A stretch of DNA of 64,000 nucleotides from Ypsolopha sequella. Taxonomy: Eukaryota; Arthropoda; Insecta; Lepidoptera; Ypsolophidae. The stretch lies in NCBI GenBank assembly GCA_934047225.1, contig OW203986.1:20587221-20651220 (forward strand), read 5' to 3'. A program made the position numbers and the translations under genes. Shown here piece by piece: positions 55,291 through 64,000 of the stretch; the first letter of the stretch is position 1; each line of letters opens with the position of its first letter. Below the pieces are notes generated by a model that did no database searches, was not told where the DNA came from, and was given only the letters and a program-made list of their open reading frames with translations.

Positions 55291-55592
55291 CATAGGTAAA
55301 GATCTATTATTATAGTGTTTCTTATGACTGCTTCTCGAATTGAGGGAGATGTTAATTTTAAAAATGGGTGTACATGTTATTGGACAGTCAGTTAACCTGA
55401 AATACTTCTGTCATATAAAATATGAACAGCCCAATGGCGAGTTTACATTGGTAGAGTAACTAGAAGAGTACCAGGGATAAAAACATAAAAATAGTGCTAA
55501 TAGCGATCGTAGAGTAGAGTGGATAATGGATGTGGTAAAGTAGTCGGCAAAATATTACACTAGTTACTCTACTTCTAACTAGCCTAAATGTA
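55291..55592. other. Unassigned spacer
   Basis: AT-rich, nothing recognised. Confidence 0.4.
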
Positions 55593-55831
55593 ATGGGAGC
55601 TGCATGTTTGTGCCGTTTGGTGTTGAAACGTTCGGGCCGTGGGATCTCGACACACACCATATCTTCAAGCAGATTTCCTCTCGCCTCGTCGACGTGTCAC
55701 GAGCTGGCGCATATTTTGGCCAACGCATCAGCTTGGCCATACAACGTGGAAATGCAGCCATCGTCTTGGGTATCCTGCCGCACGACAGCGATGACCTACA
55801 CAGGGTAGTTTATCTTATATTTAAATATTAA
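55593..55831 (+). pseudogene. Second copy of the chorion-intron retroelement C-terminus
   Basis: From 55604 the frame reads FVPFGVETFGPWDLDTHHIF, KQISSRLVDVSRAGAYFGQR, ISLAIQRGNAAIVLGILP, a close match to the intron copy (APFGVETLG, EISSRLVDVS, AGAYFGQRLSLAIQRGNAA). 76 codons, then a 3' UTR-like AT-rich stretch to about 55935. 5' truncated. Confidence 0.82.
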
Positions 55832-55941
55832 TATTTGTATATTTTTTAGTCTAGTGTTTATTGTTTTAATTAAGATAGTTTAGTTATTTATTTATTTTAT
55901 AAGTATTCGTTTTTTTTTATTTGTATATAAAACGTGTATTA

Positions 55942-56346
55942 TTAAGAACCCGCTCTGTATTTTTCGTCCGTTTGATGCGAAGTATTTTTTAAATATTTTT
56001 CTCATCTTTACCGCGATGTTTTGATAAAAACCAGGGACATACACCAATTCATATTGGCCATCTAAATAAAGAAGTCTTAAAATTTATTTGATTGAATTGT
56101 TTCTCCTTTGCGAATTATTTTGGTACTTCGACATTATGAAGAACTATTCGAAACGGGCTCGTAAGTACCAAAATAATTTGCAAAAGAGAAACAATTCAAT
56201 CAAATAATTTTAGGCATTCATTTAAACGGCCAATATGAAGTGGTGTATGTCCTTGGTTTTTCCAAAAATATCGCGATAAAGGCCAGAAAAATGTTCAACA
56301 AAATGCTTTGCATCAAAACTCTCGTCGTCGCGGACCGGGTTCTTAA
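55942..56346. mobile_element. Fold-back MITE flanked by TTAA
   Basis: Ends ttaagaacccg and cgggttcttaa. Arms of roughly 180 bp pair through cagggacatacaccaattca, tttgattgaattgtttctcc and attattttggtact. TTAA at 55942-55945 and 56343-56346. Confidence 0.85.
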
Positions 56347-56905
56347 GTTGTTTGTAAATAAAAACATATATCTAAAAATTATTTAGAACAGTTTTCAGTA
56401 GGTCTTTGGTCGGCAAGAAACAGATTAAGGGAAGACAAAGAAAACGAATCCGTTAGTTGCAGGTGGTGTCTCTTCCATAATTTAATAGGAACGCGGAGAA
56501 AACTCAAGTAACTAAGTATTTTCGACTTCTTCAGCTTTGCAGGAGAAGTCACAGGAAGTTGGTGAACTAGTTAAATATTTAAAGGATACGGAACAAGGAA
56601 AGAGTGAGACAAAGGAGCCGATGAGGAAGCAACGAATAAATACGATAAGGACTTTTTGTATTTCTTTTATTTTCCGGGATTTAGGCGACTAATCTTGTTG
56701 CTGGGATATTGATAGATTTTGAAGAGTAGTTCCTACTTCAGCATTATTAAAAGTCTTCCGATAATCTACGTTCTGAGACATTAATAAAATGTAGTAGATA
56801 GATATAAGAAATGGTTAAGAAAAACTAAAATTCAAGTTACAAAAAAGGAACGCTAAAAAGAGGTACATATAACATTATTTTTCGTACCAAAATATAAGTA
56901 TGTAT
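56347..56905. other. Unassigned
   Basis: Purine-rich patch at 56545-56640. No gene or repeat recognised. Confidence 0.4.
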
Positions 56906-56915
56906 AGTACTAATA

Positions 56916-57290
56916 TCCATCCATCCATCCATCCATCCATCCATCCATCCATCAGCCTAGTTCATCCACTGCTGGACATAAGCTTTTAAGGACTTTGCCA
57001 GTCCCGGCGGTCATCCTGGAAGAATTGCCCATACTCACACACGCTGGGCAGGCGGGTTAGTGAGCGCGGTGCTGGAACCCTCGCACCAGTAACGCAGCTG
57101 CCCATCACCAGTCTGTTCCATAGAAGGCCCGGCTATTAGGGATGGATATACCGCCATCCATCGGTCCCAGGCATGGTGGGCCTCCTGGTTTTTTGCCTGT
57201 GAGCTGTCCTCTTACTCTCCCCCGAATCACTTCGAGGGGGTCTCCAAGTAAGATGGTGGTACCTCCACATTCAGCTCTACCACCTGTTAC
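56916..57290 (-). mobile_element. SINE-like insert, copy 2, with TSD
   Basis: The reverse complement of 18432-18794 in full: tail (ccat)n, then tcagcctagttcatccactg ... ggtggtacctccacattcag, agctctaccacc. agtactaata at 56906-56915 and 57291-57300 is the TSD. The (gatg) tail is longer than in copy 1. Confidence 0.85.
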
Positions 57291-57300
57291 AGTACTAATA

Positions 57301-60229
57301 CTAACTATAATATAATACTAATAATAACGTTAATTGTGGCAAAATGGATAAACTCAGCACATTTATACAAGTTCCAAGTAACAAAGCAGAGCTGATTTGC
57401 AGTACATACGCATCCCATTTTCATACGTTTCGGTCGCATTACTTATAAACGCACTTTTCTATATTTTCATGCTTCTCTCCAATAAAATGCTAGCGTCATA
57501 TTGCTTTCCATATGTTTAAAGTTTTAAAGTTTGTATGTTTAATGCTCGTGATCAGTATTTTGACTTTGAATTTGTAATTTTGTCATAAAAGCAAAGTAAG
57601 TAAAGAAAAAAGGAAAATTATGTAACTTCAGATACGTTTTAAAACAATATGAATAAGCTATCAACATTTAACGTCGATGAAAATCATTGATAAAGAAAAT
57701 GGGCACGAAATATCATCGCTATATTGTACGTTACAGAAACCAATGAAATGTCCGAAAACACGACAAGGCTTCGTTAAAATGTTCATTGAAATATAATTCC
57801 ACCAAAAATAAAACAAAACTGAAATGAAAAAGATTTTATTGTTACTAATGGGTTGGTTGCTAATTGTGTTTTAAAAATATTTCACAGAATAACATTTTTC
57901 ATCCATCACGCCATAAATTGGTAATTTATCAATCGCATTGTTATTGAATTTTGTATAGTAAGAAGTTTTGTTTATAAAAATCAACAACTACTTTTAATCA
58001 CAATAAGTTAATATCAAAAAACATAATTGCGCTAGATTATTTAAAATTTTATAGTTTAAATTAATCAGAAATTTTTAGTTTAGAAATCCTCACAAAACTT
58101 TTTTTCATAATAATATACTTCATTTGCACATAAATAAGCTTTATTTTGACTTAACAAAGTTTTAACTAATCAAAACACGAAGAGACCAATCAACTGTAAT
58201 ACAATTTTATAAGTGCTGAAACGTTGGCAAAACTTAGTATTTAAATACAATATCTACTATCTAACTGTACTGTTTGTTCTGTGAAATAGAATAACTTGTC
58301 CAGAAATACGGAGTTAACATAGTTGAAGCCGCAAGCAAACGCTAAATAAACCTAAAAATCCCGAGGTTTCAGCTACCAAAACCCATCCAACAAGACTCTC
58401 TAATAAAACCCCGCCAATATTCAATGTTTTCAGCGACCCTTGCAGTATATTTCTGCAGACACGAGTTTCCTTTCTGCGAACGTCATAAGAAAAAGCGTAA
58501 AAAGGAATTACATTGTAAAGCGATGCTTACTCTTTTACGATCCAAAGATCGGGAAAATAAAGTTCTTTTATTGCTCTCAGTTTTACAACCCTGGTAATAG
58601 GTGAATTCCAGAATTCGGGGTTAGAGCATTCCTGGAGTTAAGGTGATGGATGACGTATCTTAGGACTAAATTAATTCAACGAAATTTTTGCTTTATCTGT
58701 TTCCATTCAGACAGATATTCTGAGTATTGTTCTTCAATTATTGTCGAAAATGTGCATGGAGACGGGTCACTGAGAAATTTTTCACACCACCCGCTCGACA
58801 ATGTCCAATTACATATCATGCAATCTCAACGTAAAGTAAAGCATTACCTCTTAAGGGAGGCAAAGTTGTATGAAATGGGCAAACTCTTGGGAGTAAAGTG
58901 ATTTGAATTTGGAACGTCAAATTCGTGTGGAAACTCGTGGAAAACTCTAAGTAAAAATGCCCATACGACATTGTAAAGAGGTTTGTTCGAAAATCGAACT
59001 GGCCACCAAGCAGAACTCAAAACAAAAAAGGAGCGATTTCAAAGAAAATTTTGAAACAAGAGACGGTGTTTGGTGCTGTGATTTTCAGTGAATTTTATTG
59101 CAATATTTGTGTTAGCAAAAATGTCGAGCGATAGTCCAACATCAATATTAACTTTTGATTTATATTAATTACAAAATAAATACTTAATTTGTGGAACCCT
59201 GGCTGTTTATTGTCTCGCAGAAGGTGTGAAAAGTATGGGAATATATAGAAAGTATGAGATAAAGTGGAATAAAACCTGTCTTCGTTTTGGGCAGCTTCAA
59301 CACCTGGCTTCACTTAGGACTCTACATAAATCCCTCGCTTTGCTCGGGAGTTACCTCTAGAGTCCTTCGTTACGCTCAGGGTTCAATATGCCGCCCGTGA
59401 CGTAAGACACTGCTCTATCCCCTTGGTGCATAATCTACTATTAGGGGCATAAAAAGAGCTAATCTCAGGTGTAAACTGATATAAAACCACAGATCCCTCC
59501 AAATACGCCCGACGCACTCTACTGTGAGGCCAAGACAAAACTGACAAATCCATTCACTACAAAATGGTAGTAAGCTTCCGCTTGGCACCAAACTCATAGC
59601 TAAACCATGCCGCCTCGTCGTATTCTGACATGGCGTCATGTAATGCCGTACCGAGGGAAAGGGTAATCTACATTTTTACCTTACTTTCAGGTAAGGGCCC
59701 ATCATCTTATAATATCAACAACGGTTTCCATCAGAATTTCCACTTTCCTTATGGCCAAGCTTGAACCCATTGTGAATAAATTAATAAATAAAGAATAAAT
59801 ATGTACTTAACTTAAATTTAAACAGAATTTTCTCAACCTGGAGAGATTTCTTTAAAATTAACCAAATGACAAAATCATTTATTTCCGAAAAAAAAAAACT
59901 TTGGTCGAGACCATTCAAAACATACCCTAATTGAAAATCAGTGCCGTTGCTTGTGCTTCTAACCACAGCACTTATTAAATTTATAATTATAGCAACATGG
60001 TCTATGGACTTAAACTATATTCTGAGTGGTAAAAAATTCAGTTCCCTTGGGCTCTTGGTGATTGAAGCATGGGAGGAATGTCAATGGCTTATTTATAAGT
60101 TGTAGAATAATAATATAATTGGTGATATTGCTTAGAGATACATGTTTGGTTTTATTACACCATAATAATTTTTTGTATGGATTATATTTATTTATTTTTC
60201 TGCACCTATCGTGTGGTTTATGAGCCGAT
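57301..60229. other. Long unassigned stretch
   Basis: AT-rich. 59300-59640 is GC-richer (gctttgctcgggagttacct, cttcgttacgctcagggttc) but no frame with family features was found. The frame 58650-58901 has no recognisable domain. Confidence 0.45.
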
Positions 60230-60259
60230 TGTAAATATGTACTACATCTACGGCAAGAG

Positions 60260-61195
60260 ATGCAATTGATGAAAGGTCAGATTAGCCAAGCATTATCTCT
60301 GATGATTAACTACGAGTCAAACATGGTCGATTACGTAGCTGAAGTAAGAGCACTCAACAAGAAACTCGAAGCCGTTGTAGCCGTCACTGCCGTTGCTGCA
60401 GTCACTCCTGTTCCTGCACCTCAGCCATCACTCGATGTAGTTCATGCAGCATCAGAAATTTCATCTTCTGCTCTGCCGCAGCCCAACATAACTGCGGCAA
60501 CTGAGACTCCAACTTGGCCTCAACCAAATGCTGCTGAGGTAACTGTTGCAACCCCAAAAGTGAAACCACAATCTGACACGGCTGTAATAATCCAAGAAGT
60601 TATGACGATTCAAGCACCAAATAAGCGCAAGCAGAAGAAGGCACAAACAAAAGCCAACCGCGGAAGTCTGTTGTCGCGTGCTGATCTACCTACCAACTCC
60701 ACATGTAACGAACCTTCAGTTGTAGCATATGAAGCCTCTGCTATCGCAAACCAACAGGTTCAAGATGCCGAACCATGGACAGACGTAAAAAAGAGGAGAA
60801 ACTTGCGGCCAGCTTCATTAAGCGGCACTGCAGGTTCAGCAGTAACAACTCTCAAGGCCGTGGAACCACGAAAGTACATGCATCTATGGAACATGGAGTC
60901 AAATGTTGATGACATCAGAGATTATCTGCGTCAGTTATGCACCTCGGGAACATGCACAGTGCAAGAGCTGACCCCCAGAGGAGACTACAAATCCTACAAA
61001 ATAGGAATTCCAATGACAGCCTATAACACGTGCTTCTCAGCGGATGTCTGGCCGATCAATGCCCGAATCAAAGCTTGGATACCTTATCAAAGACCAGCTG
61101 ACTCTGCAGATGTGAGTGGCACCCAGAAGACAGCTGCCACACACAACAACCAGCCCTTTCGTGGTCCCACAAAAGCGCAACAACAAGATTGTTAG
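60260..61195 (+). CDS. LINE ORF1 protein (RNA-binding)
   Basis: 311 residues from the first ATG; the frame is open from 60224, so a few N-terminal residues may belong upstream. Residues 1-45 look coiled-coil forming (MQLMKGQISQALSLM, EVRALNKKLEAV). About 45-170 is a linker rich in Ala, Pro, Val and Thr, with a basic patch KRKQKKAQTKANRG. PWTDVKKRRNLRP follows near 170. The C-terminal part (YMHLWNMESNVDDIRDYLRQ, CTVQELTPRGDYKSYKIGIP, DVWPINARIKAW) is the conserved RRM-like block of CR1/Jockey-group ORF1 proteins, which bind element RNA. No CCHC knuckles seen. It is followed directly by ORF2. Confidence 0.85.
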   Translation: MQLMKGQISQALSLMINYESNMVDYVAEVRALNKKLEAVVAVTAVAAVTPVPAPQPSLDVVHAASEISSSALPQPNITAATETPTWPQPNAAEVTVATPKVKPQSDTAVIIQEVMTIQAPNKRKQKKAQTKANRGSLLSRADLPTNSTCNEPSVVAYEASAIANQQVQDAEPWTDVKKRRNLRPASLSGTAGSAVTTLKAVEPRKYMHLWNMESNVDDIRDYLRQLCTSGTCTVQELTPRGDYKSYKIGIPMTAYNTCFSADVWPINARIKAWIPYQRPADSADVSGTQKTAATHNNQPFRGPTKAQQQDC

Positions 61196-64000
61196 TTTTA
61201 GCGCGTTCTATCAGAATGTACGTGGCTTGAAAACTAAATTACGTAAATGGCGCAACAACTTAGCTTTGGCAGAACATAATATTGTGGCTGTAACAGAGAC
61301 GAACCTCGATAGCTCTGTAGAAGATTCTGAGCTTGAATGCGGTGACTGGAGCATCCTACGTCGGGATAGAAGCACACCCTGCGGAGGCGTGGCGCTAGCA
61401 GCGCGTGCTCCTATTGTGCTGCGCCGTTGTCAAGACCTAGAAACCGACACCGGCGAGGATTTATGGGCCTGTTTCTCGTGGCATAATCGTCAATTCTTCG
61501 TGTGCGTTGTATACATTAAGCCTACTGCAAGTGACAGTGACTACATGCAATGGTTCTGCAAAGTAGAAAACTGTATTACTAAGTTAAAAGCTCCTGTTTT
61601 AATCTTAGGTGATATAAATTTAAATAGTGCGTCTGTAAATATTACTAACTATTATTGTTATTTTCTATCTTATTGTAGCCTGTCCGAGAAGAACGAAATT
61701 TTAAATTTACATGACGGTATTTTAGACGTCGTATTGGTCCAGGAAAGGGACAGCGATGGCGTACACGGGGTTCGTGTTGTAGCGACTGACGGAATTGTCC
61801 CTCCCGATGCCTATCACCCACCGTTAGATATAGAGGTGAGAATTGACACGGCTTACCGTCCCGCTCTCCTTGAGCCTACTAATATCAACCCTTCCAAAGA
61901 TTGGAACTTCAAGAAGTGTGATATTGAAAGATTATGTTCGATGCTTTCCGAAACTTCTTGGGTTTCAGTCTTGCAAACAAATGATGTCTGCACTGCTACT
62001 GATTGTTTATACAAAATTATTTATAGCTGTTTTGACACATGCATGCCCAAGAAGCACCGTCAGAACATGGTAGGTAGGCGCTACCCCGTCTGGTTTACCA
62101 GTGATATCATTTATGACACTAAACGTAAATCCAAATTGCATGCGTCTTGGAAGCGAACAAACTGCAGTGAAACATATAAACAGTTCTCCGACCTTAGAGC
62201 TGAACTTAAATTACGTACCGAATCAGCCTACAGTTCGTACATGGGATGTATCGAAAACAACATTAAGTCCAATCCGCGTGATTTTTGGCGTCACATCTCT
62301 AGCTTGCGCACTAAGGGAGGATTCGAACCTAATGTTACATACCATGGTCAAAATTTTTCCGGAGTGGATGCAGTAGAGGCTTTCGCTAGTTTCTTTGCTA
62401 GTGTATTTTTGAGTGCAATACCATTATTAGATGCCGACGCAGCAAACAGCTCCGATAAAAGTTGTGACAGTAATAATGTAAATATTTCCCACATTACACC
62501 TAAGGATGTGATAAGTGCAATAAACAAGCTGAAACTAAGTAGTTCCATGGGGCCTGACAGTATTCCATCTACAATACTCAAAAAGATTAAAAAATGTATG
62601 TGCCTTCCTCTATGCCATATTTTTAATCTCGCATTGAAAACTGGAAAGTACCCGCCTCAATGGAAATTGTCAAGAGTCTGCCCGATACCTAAAAGCTCCA
62701 ACAAGTCGAAGGTAGAGGATTACAGACCGATTGCAATATTGTCGTCTCCTGCAATGGTGTTTGAGAGCATAATCCATGAATATATATATGCGCAGGTGGA
62801 TAAATACCTTTGCAACGAGCAGCACGGCTTCAGACGAAAGCGATCTCTTGATAGCAACCTTTTGACCCTAGTAGAGTTTGTTTCAGCTAAGATGGACCGA
62901 GGCTCCCAAGTAGATGTTCTTTACTTCGACTTCCGGAAGGCGTTTGATAGGGTCAATAACGACATCCTGCTGACAAAACTTAGCACCATTGGCTTTGCCC
63001 CAGGACTTCTTCGGCTACTTGCGGACTACCTTCGTGATCGCCAGCAGTATGTCAGACTTGGAATATACGAGTCTAGCCCTTATCATACGCGTTCCGGCGT
63101 GAGTCAGGGCTCAATACTTGGGCCTCTCTTATTTTTGTTGATGGTAAACGACCTTCCTACCGTTCTAGAGCACTCCCACTGTTTGCTTTACGCTGACGAC
63201 CTCAAACTTTTCATAGAAGTGAGGTATGACGCGGATTGCATAGCCCTGCAGCAGGACGTTGATGCTGTATACCAATGGAGTAATGACAACGGGATGGAAT
63301 TCAATGCCTCTAAATGCTACGCAATGACCTTTGGTCGAATGTGGCACCCAATAAGTTATGGCTACGAAATAAATGGGGTTAGCATAACCCGTACAAAAAC
63401 GATGAAGGATTTGGGAGTCATATTTGATCGAAAGTTGACATTTCACGACCACATAATTGCGTTAGCAAAAGAGTGTTTCAGGCGGTTGGGTTTTATCCTA
63501 AGAAATTCCCATGACTTTAGGAATCAGCAAGTAATACGGCTAATTTTTGGGGCTTTAGTACGGTGCAAATTAGAAAGTGCAATGTGTGTGTGGAATCCGC
63601 ACGAGAGCACTTATGTCCTTTTGCTTGAGAAGGTGCAAAAAGCCTTCTTAAGATACCTTTACAAACGTGTTAAAGGATATTATCCCTTCATGTATCCCAC
63701 GAAATTTTTATTAGGTTGTCTTGGGTACAACTCACTGGAAATCAGACGAGGAAAGCACCAGCTTGCGGTCATGTGTAGAATTCTTCGGGGAGATATTGAT
63801 GCTCCGGATCTGCATGGTAAGCTGTGTCGATTTTTCACTCCCAATAATTATCTTCGCGGCCGTAAGCACAGGTTTTTCGCTGTGCCTTCGTGTCGCACAA
63901 AGGCGCGATCTAACTCACCCATACCGCGTACTCTTCTCTCCCTCAACGCTCTTCTAAACGCCAATCAAGACTGTGATCTGTTTGCTGATGGATGGCAGAA
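61116..64000 (+). CDS. LINE ORF2: endonuclease and reverse transcriptase (partial, no stop in window)
   Basis: Open from just after a TGA at 61113 to the end of the window, 961 codons. The APE-type endonuclease comes first: FYQNVRGLKTKL (Asn), VTETNLDSS (Glu), SILRRDRST, CGGVALA, LILGDINLN (Asp/Asn), AYHPPLDIEV in place of the usual SDHxP. The reverse transcriptase follows: SSMGPDSIPSTIL, KLSRVCPIPKSSNKS, DYRPIAILSS, EQHGFRRKRS, VLYFDFRKAFDRVN (first catalytic Asp), SGVSQGSILGPLLF, LLYADDLKLF (YADD at 63189-63200), MKDLGVIFDRKLTFHDH. The frame count between start and YADD is exact, so no frameshift. There is no in-frame ATG before the endonuclease starts (first at about 61547), so translation must start otherwise. 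It overlaps the end of ORF1 by 80 nt. Confidence 0.93.
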   Translation, partial: MAPRRQLPHTTTSPFVVPQKRNNKIVSFSAFYQNVRGLKTKLRKWRNNLALAEHNIVAVTETNLDSSVEDSELECGDWSILRRDRSTPCGGVALAARAPIVLRRCQDLETDTGEDLWACFSWHNRQFFVCVVYIKPTASDSDYMQWFCKVENCITKLKAPVLILGDINLNSASVNITNYYCYFLSYCSLSEKNEILNLHDGILDVVLVQERDSDGVHGVRVVATDGIVPPDAYHPPLDIEVRIDTAYRPALLEPTNINPSKDWNFKKCDIERLCSMLSETSWVSVLQTNDVCTATDCLYKIIYSCFDTCMPKKHRQNMVGRRYPVWFTSDIIYDTKRKSKLHASWKRTNCSETYKQFSDLRAELKLRTESAYSSYMGCIENNIKSNPRDFWRHISSLRTKGGFEPNVTYHGQNFSGVDAVEAFASFFASVFLSAIPLLDADAANSSDKSCDSNNVNISHITPKDVISAINKLKLSSSMGPDSIPSTILKKIKKCMCLPLCHIFNLALKTGKYPPQWKLSRVCPIPKSSNKSKVEDYRPIAILSSPAMVFESIIHEYIYAQVDKYLCNEQHGFRRKRSLDSNLLTLVEFVSAKMDRGSQVDVLYFDFRKAFDRVNNDILLTKLSTIGFAPGLLRLLADYLRDRQQYVRLGIYESSPYHTRSGVSQGSILGPLLFLLMVNDLPTVLEHSHCLLYADDLKLFIEVRYDADCIALQQDVDAVYQWSNDNGMEFNASKCYAMTFGRMWHPISYGYEINGVSITRTKTMKDLGVIFDRKLTFHDHIIALAKECFRRLGFILRNSHDFRNQQVIRLIFGALVRCKLESAMCVWNPHESTYVLLLEKVQKAFLRYLYKRVKGYYPFMYPTKFLLGCLGYNSLEIRRGKHQLAVMCRILRGDIDAPDLHGKLCRFFTPNNYLRGRKHRFFAVPSCRTKARSNSPIPRTLLSLNALLNANQDCDLFADGWQ

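Larger units (their letters stand above)
60230..64000 (+). mobile_element. CR1/Jockey-like LINE, intact ORF1 and ORF2, running off the window
   Basis: ORF1 and ORF2 lie in tandem with an ORF2 frame shifted by +1. A stop at 60221 in the ORF1 frame, with AT-rich unrelated DNA upstream, suggests the 5' end is missing or very short. The 3' end is beyond the window. No stop or frameshift in either ORF makes this the best-preserved LINE here. Confidence 0.9.

Noticed and set aside
1..64000. CRISPR arrays or bacterial operons
   Set aside because: No regularly spaced identical repeats with unique spacers. The 7726-8207 array consists of palindromic transposons, and the gene structure is eukaryotic.

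Overview
The window looks like moth (Lepidoptera) nuclear DNA. It is AT-rich and intron-bearing, carries a divergent pair of eggshell (chorion) genes with class A and class B architecture, and is packed with transposon families typical of Lepidoptera: RTE and CR1/Jockey-like LINEs, BEL/Pao LTR elements, hAT elements, a SINE-like repeat and many fold-back MITEs. I could not fix a species. No bacterial gene, tRNA gene or CRISPR array was seen.

The only host locus I can support is at about 3.9-6.4 kb. Two chorion genes diverge from a compact 305-bp promoter. Each has a 51-nt first exon coding for 17 residues of signal peptide. The class B gene (plus strand) is intact at 194 codons, but its intron holds an 800-bp retroelement fragment. 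The class A gene (minus strand) keeps the normal layout, but exon 2 is out of frame with exon 1; a 2-nt loss next to the signal-cleavage region explains this exactly.

The rest is layered mobile DNA. 7.7-8.2 kb: three fold-back units in a row. 10.8-11.5 kb: a 5'-truncated RTE with target-site duplication (TSD). 12.2-12.6 kb: a hAT-type MITE. 12.9-17 kb: inverted repeats, a tandem duplication and a MITE whose empty site is preserved next door. 17.8-18.9 kb: a LINE tail holding a hAT that holds a SINE-like insert. 19.7-21.8 kb: two decayed LINEs. 22.5-38 kb: fold-back elements, including two very long inverted repeats (27.5-29.3 and 32.6-34.5 kb), each with a smaller fold-back in its loop. 42-45 and 47-50.3 kb: two BEL/Pao elements with identical LTRs and 5-bp TSDs but large internal pol deletions, so both look like recent non-autonomous insertions. 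50-60 kb: more fold-backs, a second SINE-like copy and a second copy of the retroelement fragment found in the chorion intron. From 60.2 kb to the end: a CR1/Jockey-like LINE with intact ORF1 and an uninterrupted ORF2 that runs off the window.

All calls are by eye. Family assignments rest on recognisable motifs and on repeats visible inside the window; no database search was run.
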